From Alteromonas lipotrueae (lineage in GTDB: Bacteria > Pseudomonadota > Gammaproteobacteria > Enterobacterales > Alteromonadaceae), in assembly GCF_019249215.1 (NCBI RefSeq), contig NZ_JAESDI010000011.1, forward strand, positions 1 through 64,000: DNA of 64,000 bases, read 5' to 3'. Both the position numbers and the translations under genes were made by a program. The notes beneath the pieces were generated by a model. That model had not been told where the DNA came from. It did not search any database and saw nothing but the letters and a program-made list of their open reading frames with translations. This document shows positions 1 through 9,323 of the stretch, in pieces (the stretch's first letter is position 1; each line of letters starts with the position of its first letter).

Positions 1-3000
1 AGAGCCATTAACTTTCCGGTCTCTGTATTTTAGGCGGTTTTGCTCATCGTACCCAAAGCTTTCAGTAAAGTCTGTTGCACTTGAAGACGCAAAAGCATGG
101 TCTCTTGTTTCTAAATTTCCAAGGTCATCATATGAATAAATTAGACTATGATAGGGGTTTGCGTAATTTGTCCCTTTTTGAACGTTAAGTGTACTTAACC
201 ACCCTGTATCCGACTCGTATGATTTGTTTTCGGTAACCCCATTACCATACTTCACTTGGTTTACTTGCCCACGATGATTAACTTGGGTCACTTCTTGATA
301 GACTTTTCCGTATTCACGATGGCCGGGCGTTGCATTAATAGTCTTAGATGGGAAACCCAACGCGGTATATGTTTGCTTAATTGTGAAGTTATTTGCTGGG
401 TATTGAGTGTAATAAAGACGATTTAACTTATCGTAGCCAAACTCAGTTCTGAAGCTCTCTCCATCTATTAATACATCGTTTGCAGCAACTAGCCCCATAC
501 TTCTGTAAGTTGGCCTTTCCCTATGTGTAGGCGTGCCCGAGGCCGATGACTTGCCCTTAAAGTAGGCAACTTCATGTAATTTACCTTTTGCGAAAGCGCC
601 TGAGTCGTACAGCCAATGAGTAAAACCGTCGCTGTCTTTTCGACTCTTTTTTCTGCCAGCTTTATCATATACAAAACTAGTGACTTGGTTGCTGCTATTC
701 TTTTGCTCTACCAACTCGCCAAATGCATTGTAAGCGTAAGACCAGCTCCCTTTATCCAAATCAGTCATGGATATTTTTTGGCCCAAATCATTAAAACTGT
801 TGGTTACTTGTCGATGACTATAAGTATTATTTGAATAAACATTTACCCACAACAAGTCGCCATTTGCTGAATGCCTATAATATAACTTAGAGGTCTGTAC
901 ATCGCTCCCATTGCTACTAACATAACCTGACGTTACCGTTTCGATATGCCCTAAATAGCTTCGAATCTCTTTATGAATTAAGTTCTTTTCGTTAACTGTC
1001 TTTACGGTGTTCCCGCTATAGGTTCGAGTTACCGTCCCTCTTGGCTTAACTTCTTTTGCAACGCGCTTAAGCCTGTCGTATTCGTATGACGTGAAATAGG
1101 ATGATTTTGCATTTAGCTTGGGCTCGTAGGTTTTTGAAGGGTTACCGTTGCTGTCATACTCTGTAACAGTAACGGTCCAGTCACCAGCTTTGAAAGCCTG
1201 AGTTCTAGACCCTACCTGCCGACCCCATTTATCAAAAAACGCCTGACTTTCAGGTTTTCCTGGGGACACGCTTATTATGCGATAGTAAGCTGTTGGAAAT
1301 AAGCTGCTGTTGTAGCACTCAACCCCAGAGGTTGCGCAATAGGCTGGATATTGACGGCTGATAATGGTTGGATCATTAGCGCCTCCTGCCGTAATTCTAG
1401 TTTCTTTTTTACCACCAAAATTATCAAAATACACTTTCGATGTTGTACCATTTGGACTGGTAGAAGTAATCGATGATATTCTTCCTTTGCTTCCGCCGCC
1501 ATTCCCGGAAACGGATGTTATGGTTTTATAGCCCAATGAATCCGTTGAGCTTATTGTGTATTGCCCCCTACCATCATAGGCTGTAGCCGAGCTTCTTGTT
1601 TGAGACAACGTACCACTTTTACCAGAAGCACCTACGGTTGACACCTTAGTTTTGTTACCGAATTTATCATATTCATTCGTCGTCACTAATTTATGACTAT
1701 TATTGGTAGGACTCACAATCTCTTTTTTAATCATCAATGAGTCAGAATAATACTCAAACTTCGACGATCGATTAACCGTTTTATCGTTTGGCGCATGCTC
1801 TACAGCGCTTCCGTTGTGATAGAGAGTTTTGACAACCGATGAATCACTTAGGCGCCCAAATGTTTTGTACTTAACCGATGTACCGTACGTGTTTGTTACT
1901 TTCGTTGACCGATAATATTTACTTGGATTAGTCGGATGACGCTCGTAAATTTGAGAAGTTAGCTGATTTCCGTAGCTGTCGTAACTAAACTCAGAATCTA
2001 CAACTGATTGTTTTGAGGATGACGAAAACGCGCTGTTCAAACTGTATGACGTCTCTTTTGAGCTTTTAATATAAGCAAACACCCCGCCGTTAGCGGTTAA
2101 TTTAACGTCTGCTGTATTATTGGCCTCAGAGATCAGAATTGAGTTATCACCAATACCTAATGTTTGTACCGTAGATTTTGGCATTCCTGTAAACGGGTAA
2201 CGTTGATGATATTGTGTTTCTGTGGTCATACAAGTCGCACTATCCGCTACTTGAACAGTCCCACCGTAATCGTAGTACCCATCTTCGTATTTGGGTATAG
2301 AAGGTTCAATAGTCTCAGTACCACAAGTTTGTAGATCTCGTGTTCTCAGGCGCTCAAAGCCCAACATTCCACGACCATTTTTATGAACTAGTAATCCACC
2401 ATATTCGTATAGGACAGAGTTAGTATCTGACGTATTCGTTTGAGTAGAGACAGTTGAAACCACAGAAAAGCCTGATTGGGGAGCAAAGTAGTCTTTGTCG
2501 GGGTTACCATCTTTAGCCCATTCAGAAGAAGCATCATTAAAATAAATAGAAGGTTGAGTTATATAACCATATTTGACCGTAGTTTTAACACCGAAAGGGG
2601 ACGTAAACTCTGTAATAACATTTTCAGGTCGTCCCGACATTCCAGCATAATGTACATACCAGTTGCCGTTACTTTGGAACAAGTCTAATTTACCATCACC
2701 ATTAGCATCGCCAAATTGAATGGTTCTATTTTCATCAAAATTAAATAGTCCGCGATAGTCCGCTGTAATTTTAGTAGGGTCACCTGGATAGACGCGGGTG
2801 AATAATATTTTCCACTGGGTACCTGTTGAGTTAGGTACAAGAATATCGGTTTTTCCATCTTGAGATACATCAAGAAACATCGCGAGATGCTTATCATCCC
2901 TATCTATTCCAAATTTAGCGCCTGCGGTCGTTTTTAATTCGCGTAGCCCTAAGAATATATTTCCGTTAGATAACCTATAGTTCCAACTGGAAGCGGTTCT

Positions 3001-5418
3001 TATTACAATATCACTTAGACCATCGCCGTTTAAATCAGCAACGTGGTAATCTAATTCCGCACTTTCACTTAACACTTGTTTCTCTGTAAACGTTCCATCG
3101 CCGTTCGCTACGAATAACTTCCAGTAGTGACTAGATTCGTGTTGCCATACCCCCCCCTCATATTCACAATCACCCATTTCTTGATAATTAGCACCTTCAC
3201 AATAACCACTGTTATGTTGCTCATGAAATATCAAATCAGAGCGCCCATCTCCATTAATGTCCATTGCAGAAGCATTTTTCATTGTTGCAGTGTGACGGTA
3301 AGCAATACGATTGAAACCTAAATCGCCTGCCTGAGAACTAATTGAAATTGCGGTTTTAGCTTCGCTAAAGGTACCGTCGCCTTGGTTTCGATAGTATTTT
3401 ATTGCGTTGTTTTGACCAAAAACGATGTCGCCTAACGTATCGCCATCGATATCAAGGATTTGAGCCGCGCCTGCAAGCCCTATCGCTTTTCTGTTTGTAT
3501 TATTGTAATTAACGGTTGCGTTATAGTTACAGTTTGGGGTTCTACTTCCATAACGGCATTGATTTTGTACCGCTTTAAATTCTCGGTCGTAGGAAACTAC
3601 TATCCAATTGCTAGTGGCAGATTGAGCAACCAAGAGATCTAAGACACCATCTCCGTTATAGTCTAGCACTTGTGCGTATTCAGCTTTACCAGTGGAGCCT
3701 GCGTATAGGTGCGTTTCTGTATTGTAGCTTGGCCCTAACTTAGCTTTCCAGGAAGACCCCCTTACATACACAATATCTGAGTACCCATCACCATTAATAT
3801 CGAAAACTCTCGCTTTACTATAGTTAGATGTATTAGTCACCTTTGTGCCAGATGAGCTAAAAGGCTTAAAAGCGCTATTTACAGTAGAAGATGTAATTTC
3901 AGCTTTTTTCTGCCACTTAAACGTTAATGGTTTAAGGCATGAACTGCCGACGCACTCAGTAATCTTTTCAAGATTATTCGCTTCATCCAAATAGGGCGAA
4001 GTATGATAACTAAATTTATAAGTTCTAAACTCAGATGAATCGGCAAAGATAACCACTTTATCTAGCAACTTGTCATTTGATACAGGGTTTGCAGTAATCC
4101 AGCCGACCGATGGTTTAGGATTAGTTTTATACCTGTAATCTATGCGGTTGTAAGGGTTCACGCCATGCGAAGCGTTGCCTGTGTATTGAATTTCCTCTAA
4201 ATAATGTTGGCCTTTAGTAAAATTTTCTCCGTATCTAAAAAGTATATAGTTGCCTTTTACATCTTTGATAGCCTTTATCGCCCACATTCGGGCTCTATTT
4301 GCATTTGTGGCTAGCTGAACAAAACTATCAGTACCATTCTCAACAACTCCATCTCTATTTTTAAAGCTGGTTCTTAACTGAGTATTATTTAATTTGGAAT
4401 TACCTGTAACGTGGTTAAGCAAACCGTAGTAGTGAATTTCACCCGACTTAGTTTCCACAGTAAACGCTTTTAAATAGCTACCCGCAGAATCGTAATGAGG
4501 AGTAATATAACTAAAAGAATCTGATTCTGTATGAAAACGGGCGTTTTTTGACCAATAAGAACCGTCACTTACCCCTCTATCCGATGTTAATTGTTTAATT
4601 TCAGATAAATCGGATGTACTAGTGCTCAGTGACTTGTTTGTTATGAGCCTTTGTCCATCCAAACACAGCCTATCTCCTTTACTAAACCGAACACCTGCAA
4701 TAGCCCCATCTTGAGCAAAATTCTTTGGGCATCTGGTGATTGCTGATGCTCCAGATATATTCCACCCCTTACCTGCAATACCATCACCACCACTACTTGA
4801 ATAAGAAATGCCTAAACTAGGTTGGACACCAGCCGTACCTTGAGGAATCTGAAATGGGACTTGGTATGTTGCTGCACCTAATTCGTTCACTCTGAACTCA
4901 GCCCCCGTTGTAGCAACATACTGATATGTAGAATTCGTTGTGGATGGAGTGGTCACCACGCCGGTATCCATCACCTCAACAGAAGCAGATGCAACGGTTT
5001 CAGAACAAGCCAGCGCACCGGAAGTATATGCTTGCACATCGCATCCGTTTCCTGTCATACAGGCCGAAACCTCTACCTTAAAGTGGCCTTCCTGATTAGT
5101 GGTTGCTATAACGCTATTATTCTGAGCGGCAACCGCTTGTGCCGTAGAACATTGCCATGCACCGAGCGACCCTGTTTGAGTATCGATGGTTCTGAAATAA
5201 TATGCTTGTGTACTGTCTGTTGAGCCTACATTCACCGAAATGGACGTACCTTGCTGAAACGTACCGTAATCAAATGATTCTAGCTTAGGCAATGGCGTAA
5301 ATGTTGTTATATCTCCAACTCTAATTGGTACCCATGTTGAGCTATAGATATTAGGAGACATTAACATTGCGCCCAACGCTAATATTAAACACATTTTCAA
5401 CAGGTAGTTGCTACTCAT
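1..5418 (-). CDS. SpvB/FG-GAP/RHS-repeat giant secreted protein (C-terminus outside window)
   Basis: An open frame of 1806 codons runs from an ATG at 5418 to the window edge with no stop; its C-terminal end is missing. An AGGA ribosome site lies just upstream. Residues 1 to about 26 form a signal peptide (MSSNYLLKMCLILALGAML...). Around residues 170-220 is the SpvB-type N-terminal domain, with the SYSSSGGDG..GKGW motif. Residues about 535-915 carry at least seven FG-GAP/VCBS-like calcium-loop repeats (FDINGDGYSDIVYV, LDYNGDGVLDLLVA, MDINGDGRSDLIFH, ADLNGDGLSDIVIR, GDANGDGKLDLFQS). From about residue 1240 onward RHS/YD repeats follow (YDKFGNKTK, YDKAGRKKSRK, YDKLNRLYYTQYP, YDDLGNLETRD). In this family such chains form a hollow shell that encloses a variable C-terminal, often toxic, domain; that domain cannot be seen here. 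The small secreted gene 44 bp upstream probably shares its transcript. Architecture is certain; substrate and toxicity are unknown. Confidence 0.93.
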   Translation of the reverse strand, partial: MSSNYLLKMCLILALGAMLMSPNIYSSTWVPIRVGDITTFTPLPKLESFDYGTFQQGTSISVNVGSTDSTQAYYFRTIDTQTGSLGAWQCSTAQAVAAQNNSVIATTNQEGHFKVEVSACMTGNGCDVQAYTSGALACSETVASASVEVMDTGVVTTPSTTNSTYQYVATTGAEFRVNELGAATYQVPFQIPQGTAGVQPSLGISYSSSGGDGIAGKGWNISGASAITRCPKNFAQDGAIAGVRFSKGDRLCLDGQRLITNKSLSTSTSDLSEIKQLTSDRGVSDGSYWSKNARFHTESDSFSYITPHYDSAGSYLKAFTVETKSGEIHYYGLLNHVTGNSKLNNTQLRTSFKNRDGVVENGTDSFVQLATNANRARMWAIKAIKDVKGNYILFRYGENFTKGQHYLEEIQYTGNASHGVNPYNRIDYRYKTNPKPSVGWITANPVSNDKLLDKVVIFADSSEFRTYKFSYHTSPYLDEANNLEKITECVGSSCLKPLTFKWQKKAEITSSTVNSAFKPFSSSGTKVTNTSNYSKARVFDINGDGYSDIVYVRGSSWKAKLGPSYNTETHLYAGSTGKAEYAQVLDYNGDGVLDLLVAQSATSNWIVVSYDREFKAVQNQCRYGSRTPNCNYNATVNYNNTNRKAIGLAGAAQILDIDGDTLGDIVFGQNNAIKYYRNQGDGTFSEAKTAISISSQAGDLGFNRIAYRHTATMKNASAMDINGDGRSDLIFHEQHNSGYCEGANYQEMGDCEYEGGVWQHESSHYWKLFVANGDGTFTEKQVLSESAELDYHVADLNGDGLSDIVIRTASSWNYRLSNGNIFLGLRELKTTAGAKFGIDRDDKHLAMFLDVSQDGKTDILVPNSTGTQWKILFTRVYPGDPTKITADYRGLFNFDENRTIQFGDANGDGKLDLFQSNGNWYVHYAGMSGRPENVITEFTSPFGVKTTVKYGYITQPSIYFNDASSEWAKDGNPDKDYFAPQSGFSVVSTVSTQTNTSDTNSVLYEYGGLLVHKNGRGMLGFERLRTRDLQTCGTETIEPSIPKYEDGYYDYGGTVQVADSATCMTTETQYHQRYPFTGMPKSTVQTLGIGDNSILISEANNTADVKLTANGGVFAYIKSSKETSYSLNSAFSSSSKQSVVDSEFSYDSYGNQLTSQIYERHPTNPSKYYRSTKVTNTYGTSVKYKTFGRLSDSSVVKTLYHNGSAVEHAPNDKTVNRSSKFEYYSDSLMIKKEIVSPTNNSHKLVTTNEYDKFGNKTKVSTVGASGKSGTLSQTRSSATAYDGRGQYTISSTDSLGYKTITSVSGNGGGSKGRISSITSTSPNGTTSKVYFDNFGGKKETRITAGGANDPTIISRQYPAYCATSGVECYNSSLFPTAYYRIISVSPGKPESQAFFDKWGRQVGSRTQAFKAGDWTVTVTEYDSNGNPSKTYEPKLNAKSSYFTSYEYDRLKRVAKEVKPRGTVTRTYSGNTVKTVNEKNLIHKEIRSYLGHIETVTSGYVSSNGSDVQTSKLYYRHSANGDLLWVNVYSNNTYSHRQVTNSFNDLGQKISMTDLDKGSWSYAYNAFGELVEQKNSSNQVTSFVYDKAGRKKSRKDSDGFTHWLYDSGAFAKGKLHEVAYFKGKSSASGTPTHRERPTYRSMGLVAANDVLIDGESFRTEFGYDKLNRLYYTQYPANNFTIKQTYTALGFPSKTINATPGHREYGKVYQEVTQVNHRGQVNQVKYGNGVTENKSYESDTGWLSTLNVQKGTNYANPYHSLIYSYDDLGNLETRDHAFASSSATDFTESFGYDEQNRLKYRDRKVNGS

Positions 5419-5462
5419 CCCGAATTCCTGATAGTAAGTTTGGTTTTATTTAATTTTGATTA

Positions 5463-5795
5463 TTAATTTATGATTTTAACAGCCACGATCTGAGGACGAT
5501 TGTAATAGCAGCCACCACCATAAATTGTCAGTTTCAAGGTTGAGTTTGCGTGTATAGATGCTAACAACATACTTTGAGTTATTTCTGGGGCATTTTTGGG
5601 GAGAACATAGACACTCGAATTAGAGCAAGAAGCGGGATTGGCGACCGAGCTTTCATTTGTTTTAACGTACAAATCACCTGAGGTAGTAGTCCAGCTCTCA
5701 AGAAATTTTATGGTCGTTTCATTTGTGAGCTGATTACCTTGCACAGATAAAGAAAATACAACGCACCAAATAAAGAGGAGCTTTTTTAAAAACAT
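5463..5795 (-). CDS. small secreted protein paired with the SpvB/RHS gene
   Basis: This 110-residue product is not assigned to a named family. The start at 5795 is preferred because AGGGA lies 8-12 bases before it and a clean signal peptide follows (MFLKKLLFIWCVVFSLSVQG); an in-frame ATG 54 bases further upstream would bury it. The mature part is about 90 residues, with two cysteines (in NPASCSNSS and YGGGCYYN) that could form a disulfide. A segment of short hydrophobic residues (MLLASIHANSTLKLTIYGGGC) lies between them. The pattern of an early Cys, a helix rich in Ala and Leu, then a strand ending in G-G-C recalls small secreted beta-rich proteins, including B-subunit-like folds, but this is only a visual resemblance. 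It is the first gene of a likely two-gene operon with the RHS gene, so a role as partner, chaperone or immunity factor of that protein is a guess. Confidence 0.72.
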   Translation of the reverse strand: MFLKKLLFIWCVVFSLSVQGNQLTNETTIKFLESWTTTSGDLYVKTNESSVANPASCSNSSVYVLPKNAPEITQSMLLASIHANSTLKLTIYGGGCYYNRPQIVAVKIIN

Positions 5796-5835
5796 TTTGT
5801 TCTTCCCTGAATAAAATGTGAATATATCAGCACAT

Positions 5836-5866
5836 TTTATCAACATCAAATTTTTGTTTTAGTCAA
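5836..5866 (-). promoter_or_regulatory. weak candidate promoter for the small secreted/RHS operon
   Basis: On the minus strand TTGACT (5866-5861) resembles a -35 box. GATAAA (5841-5836) could serve as a -10 box, but the 19-base spacer is long. The predicted transcript would start shortly before the ribosome site at about 5805. It is offered only because nothing better lies upstream. Confidence 0.3.
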
Positions 5867-5894
5867 TATCATTTACACTCATTTACGACCAAAC

Positions 5895-5921
5895 GAAAAA
5901 AGCCCGCGGCTAAGCGCGGGC
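5895..5921 (-). terminator. rho-independent terminator of pckA
   Basis: Read on the minus strand, GCCCGCG pairs perfectly with CGCGGGC across a 6-base loop, and TTTTTT follows directly. It lies 94 bases after the pckA stop. It also separates pckA from the secreted-protein operon further along the same strand. Confidence 0.92.
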
Positions 5922-6014
5922 AAAACATCAATCACGTTGAGTGTGATGAAGGTTGGGAAGGGAAGGGTTGCCTCCCCTAACATCTAACTGCGCCCTAAAA
6001 AAACGCAGCAAGAA

Positions 6015-7577
6015 TTAGTAGCCAGGGCCCGCCTTAACAATGGCGTCACTAACATCGTATTTCTCAAAATTCTGCTTAAAGCTATTGACTAGGTTCTGTG
6101 CGTATTCTTCGTATTTTCCTGCATCATTCCAGGTTTGCTTAGGCACTAATAAATTATCGTCAACGCCCGATACTGCAACAGGCACATCAAGGTTTAAGCC
6201 TTCAATATGTTGGGTTTCAACATTGGCTAAATCACCCGATACAATGGCATCGATAATGGCGCGGGTAGTAGGAATGTCGAAACGCTGACCTGTACCATAA
6301 GGCCCACCAGTCCAACCGGTATTCACCAAGTACACTTTGGCATTGAACGCTTTAACACGTTTAATTAATAACTCGGCATACACGCCTGCTGGGCGTGGGA
6401 AAAAGGGTGCCCCAAAACAGGTAGAGAAGGTCGATTCAATATCAGAGGTTGAACCAATCTCTGTTGAGCCCACTTTTGCCGTGTAGCCACTTAAGAAATG
6501 ATAGGCCGCCGCTTCTTCACTTAGTACTGATACAGGCGGTAACACACCACTTACATCACAGGTTAAAAATACGACAGAGCGAGGCTCGCCGCCACGGTTT
6601 GCTTCAACCCGCTTTTCAATGTGGCTTAATGGATAAGCCGCCCGTGAATTTTGGGTTAGCGACGTATCTTTGTAATCTGGGGTGCGAGTATCGTCTAGCA
6701 CAACGTTTTCTAAAATAGTGCCAAACTTAATGGCGTCCCAAATAACCGGTTCGTTCTTTTGCGAAAGGTCGATACATTTTGCGTAGCAGCCGCCCTCAAT
6801 ATTAAACACACTGCCTTCGCCCCAACCGTGTTCATCATCGCCAATTAAAAAGCGTTTAGGATCGGCAGATAACGTGGTTTTACCTGTACCCGATAAACCA
6901 AAGAACAAAGTGACATCGCCTTGCTCGCCTACGTTGGCAGAGCAGTGCATGGGTAATATGTCTTTCGCAGGAAGTAAGAAATTCTGAACCGAGAACATGG
7001 CTTTTTTCATTTCACCGGCGTATCTCATGCCGGCAATAAGCACACGTTTTTTAGCAAAATTAATCACTACCACGCCATCACTGTGGGTGCCGTCACGCTC
7101 TGGGTCACACACAAACCCAGGAACATTTAATACTTGCCACGGGCTTTCGTTATTGACGTTCCATTTGTCTGGCACGATAAAAAGATTACGCGCAAAAACG
7201 TGCTGCCACGCAGTTTGCGTTCTTACTTCTAAAGGGAGTGCATGCGCAGGATCTGAGCCCACTTGAAGGTGTGATAGAAAATGCTCTTGAGTAGTTAGGT
7301 AGGCCTCTACTTTGTTCCACAAGGCATCGAATTTAGTAGCATCAAATGGCTTATTAACCTTGCCCCAATCGATTTCATTCTCAGTGGAAGGCTCTTTTAC
7401 GATGAACCTATCATTTGGTGAGCGACCAGTTCTTTCGCCGGTTTCAACGACCAAAGCCCCGTTAGTATCTAACACACCCTCGCCCCGCTTAATCGCGCGT
7501 TCGATTAATTCGGCGCTAGGCAAATCAACCAATGGAGAGATTTTTAAATCCGTTTTTAAAGACGCTGCCACACTCAT
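6015..7577 (-). CDS. pckA: phosphoenolpyruvate carboxykinase (ATP)
   Basis: The 520-residue product has the usual length of ATP-type PEP carboxykinases. The enzyme converts oxaloacetate and ATP to phosphoenolpyruvate, ADP and CO2 in the cytoplasm, the first committed step of gluconeogenesis. Visible signatures are the substrate loop TGRSPNDRF (residues 50-58), the kinase P-loop GLSGTGKTT (227-235) and the metal and nucleotide motif GDDEHGW (246-252). The ATG at 7577 is preceded by AAGGG at good spacing. A strong terminator follows the gene. It lies downstream of hslR and hslO on the same strand, the order also found in E. coli, but a 287-base gap suggests its own promoter. Confidence 0.97.
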   Translation of the reverse strand: MSVAASLKTDLKISPLVDLPSAELIERAIKRGEGVLDTNGALVVETGERTGRSPNDRFIVKEPSTENEIDWGKVNKPFDATKFDALWNKVEAYLTTQEHFLSHLQVGSDPAHALPLEVRTQTAWQHVFARNLFIVPDKWNVNNESPWQVLNVPGFVCDPERDGTHSDGVVVINFAKKRVLIAGMRYAGEMKKAMFSVQNFLLPAKDILPMHCSANVGEQGDVTLFFGLSGTGKTTLSADPKRFLIGDDEHGWGEGSVFNIEGGCYAKCIDLSQKNEPVIWDAIKFGTILENVVLDDTRTPDYKDTSLTQNSRAAYPLSHIEKRVEANRGGEPRSVVFLTCDVSGVLPPVSVLSEEAAAYHFLSGYTAKVGSTEIGSTSDIESTFSTCFGAPFFPRPAGVYAELLIKRVKAFNAKVYLVNTGWTGGPYGTGQRFDIPTTRAIIDAIVSGDLANVETQHIEGLNLDVPVAVSGVDDNLLVPKQTWNDAGKYEEYAQNLVNSFKQNFEKYDVSDAIVKAGPGY

Positions 7578-7776
7578 AACCGTAACCCTTAATGTAATCT
7601 TTCAATAGCACTTTCAAAAAGTATCATTTAACTGAGTCTAAAGTAAATAAGGGCATAGCGTTATTTCTATAAAGAATACTGATTATTAATCTGGATCAAC
7701 TTTCGAAAAAAGCGTAATAAAATTACATTTTTTATTTTGAGGAGGGATACAAAACGGGATACGTGTTTTTTTATCA

Positions 7777-7811
7777 ACTTCCCCTTACAACATATGCTGT
7801 AAAGGGAAAGT
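7777..7811. promoter_or_regulatory. imperfect hairpin in the hslO-pckA gap
   Basis: The 287-base gap between hslO and pckA is AT-rich and holds no gene. Within it ACTTCCCCTTACA and TGTAAAGGGAAAGT form an imperfect inverted repeat around an 8-base loop. No T tract follows on the minus strand, so it is not a standard terminator of hslO. It could be an attenuating stem or an operator for pckA. A smaller inverted repeat (GTAAT..ATTAC) flanked by A and T runs lies nearer pckA, around 7712-7724. Confidence 0.35.
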
Positions 7812-7864
7812 GAATTAAGAGGTTTTCTTTTTTGTTTTCTTATTTTAGGGGCGGGAGTGTACCC

Positions 7865-8764
7865 TTATTGATTAGTATCAGGTGAGGGTGCATTACCATT
7901 GTGAATCGCCTCAATATCAATGCTATCGAAACGATATTCTGCATGGCAGTACTGACAATTCATTTTAATGTCGCCATCTTCTTTCACTATCGATAAAAGC
8001 TCAGCTTTATCGATATTACGAAGTGCTTCTGCGCTACGTTCTTTAGAACACGTACACGCAAAACTAACCGCTTTCGCAGGGTATACTTCCACTTCTTCTT
8101 GGTGATACAAACGATAAAGAATGTCTTCAACCGACAACGAGAACATTTCTTTTTCCGTTAACGTTTCGGTTAACGTAGCAATATGATCAAACCCTGTTGC
8201 TTGGGTGATGTCAGTGGCGCTGGCATCTGTTGGTAATACTTGAAGCAGCATACCCGCCGCTCTGGCATTGTTTTCATCTTGCAAGTCAGTCATTAAGTGC
8301 ACGCGAGTGGCTAACTGTTCAGACTGAGCGAAGTATTCTTCTAAACACTCAGCTAATGTTGGCTTATCTAATGCCACAATACCTTGATAACGCTCGCCTT
8401 CATCAGGAGTGATGGTCATCACCAACACCGCTTCGGTAAGTAACTCATCAAATGCTTCTGGCAGCGTTTCTAGGCTTTCATCCCAGCGGGCAACGCCACG
8501 AAATGTTTGTTCATGGGTGGCATTAATAACCGCGTAACTTACCGGCCCTTTACTTTGAATTTGTAGGGCAATTTCGCCTTTAAATTTAAGCGTAGCCGTA
8601 AGTAAAGACGTTGCCGCTGCCAATTGCCCCAACAAACGCTGAATTTGTACGGGGTATTCGTAGCTGTGCACAATTTGCTTTAGGCTTTCATCTAAACGAA
8701 CTAATTCGCCGCGAACGTTCGCTTGGGTAAATAAAAATCGATGTAATTTATCAAAATCACTCAT
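7865..8764 (-). CDS. hslO: redox-regulated chaperone Hsp33
   Basis: The 299-residue product is full length for Hsp33, a cytoplasmic holdase switched on by oxidative unfolding. The N-terminal domain begins with DKLHRFLFTQANVRGE, as in the family. The C-terminal redox switch is intact: CTC (C-x-C, about residues 237-239) and CQYC (C-x-x-C, about 270-273) would bind zinc in the reduced state and form disulfides when oxidised. An AGGA site precedes the ATG. The gene starts 27 bases after hslR on the same strand, so the two are very probably co-transcribed, as in E. coli. Confidence 0.97.
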   Translation of the reverse strand: MSDFDKLHRFLFTQANVRGELVRLDESLKQIVHSYEYPVQIQRLLGQLAAATSLLTATLKFKGEIALQIQSKGPVSYAVINATHEQTFRGVARWDESLETLPEAFDELLTEAVLVMTITPDEGERYQGIVALDKPTLAECLEEYFAQSEQLATRVHLMTDLQDENNARAAGMLLQVLPTDASATDITQATGFDHIATLTETLTEKEMFSLSVEDILYRLYHQEEVEVYPAKAVSFACTCSKERSAEALRNIDKAELLSIVKEDGDIKMNCQYCHAEYRFDSIDIEAIHNGNAPSPDTNQ

Positions 8765-8791
8765 AAACTTGTCCTGTTAGGCAGCGTACTT

Positions 8792-9187
8792 CTACTGCTG
8801 CTTAAATTTAATAATTTGTCTGCGCTGTTTTTTATCTGGCCGATGTTCTGGCTTAGGACTATGAAAAGCGTTCAATTTTCGTGCAACTTGGTTTTCTTCA
8901 CGTTTTGTTACACTTGTTTCAGTTTCTTCATATAAGTCTTGAGCAAGTGCTGCGCTAAGTCGTTTATCACTGAGTCCTCGAACAATAACGTCACGGTTAT
9001 CCCAACCTGAGGGAACTTTTATCACTGCACCAAGCTCTACATTCTTGCCGGGCTTAGTGCGCTGTCCGTTGTAGTGAACTTTTCCTGACTGAACCATGTC
9101 TCTGGCAATGGCGCGGGTTTTGAAAAACCTTGCAGCCCATAGCCACTTGTCTAGCCTCACATTTTGTGATGTATTGTTCGTTTCCAT
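8792..9187 (-). CDS. hslR: ribosome-associated heat-shock protein Hsp15
   Basis: The 131-residue product has an N-terminal S4 RNA-binding domain (VRLDKWLWAARFFKTR, then SGKVHYNGQRTKPGK) and a basic tail (PDKKQRRQIIKFKQQ). In E. coli Hsp15 binds 50S subunits that still carry a nascent chain and helps recycle them. Length and order match the family. It leads the hslR-hslO pair and is divergent from gspC, with 136 bases between their starts. Confidence 0.95.
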   Translation of the reverse strand: METNNTSQNVRLDKWLWAARFFKTRAIARDMVQSGKVHYNGQRTKPGKNVELGAVIKVPSGWDNRDVIVRGLSDKRLSAALAQDLYEETETSVTKREENQVARKLNAFHSPKPEHRPDKKQRRQIIKFKQQ

Positions 9188-9323
9188 AAGACCTTTGTAA
9201 TAATTTCGTAACGGTGCGGCTTTAGTGTTGTGAGCCCCACCTCGACTAGGCTATGATGGGTCGGACAAAGCGCGGTTAACCAAATTTTCACTTTTATAAT
9301 AAGCAGTACCATCAAGTGGCGAC
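9188..9323 (+). promoter_or_regulatory. divergent control region between hslR and gspC
   Basis: This 136-base region must hold the start signals of both hslR and the gsp operon. On the plus strand a perfect TATAAT lies at 9295-9300, 23 bases before the gspC ATG. No good -35 box sits 16-18 bases upstream of it (the sequence there is GCGGTT), so an activator may be needed. A clear hslR promoter was not found. Confidence 0.4.

Noticed and set aside
616..834. Several short plus-strand frames opposite the RHS gene
   Set aside because: They are mirror frames of the long, domain-rich minus-strand gene.
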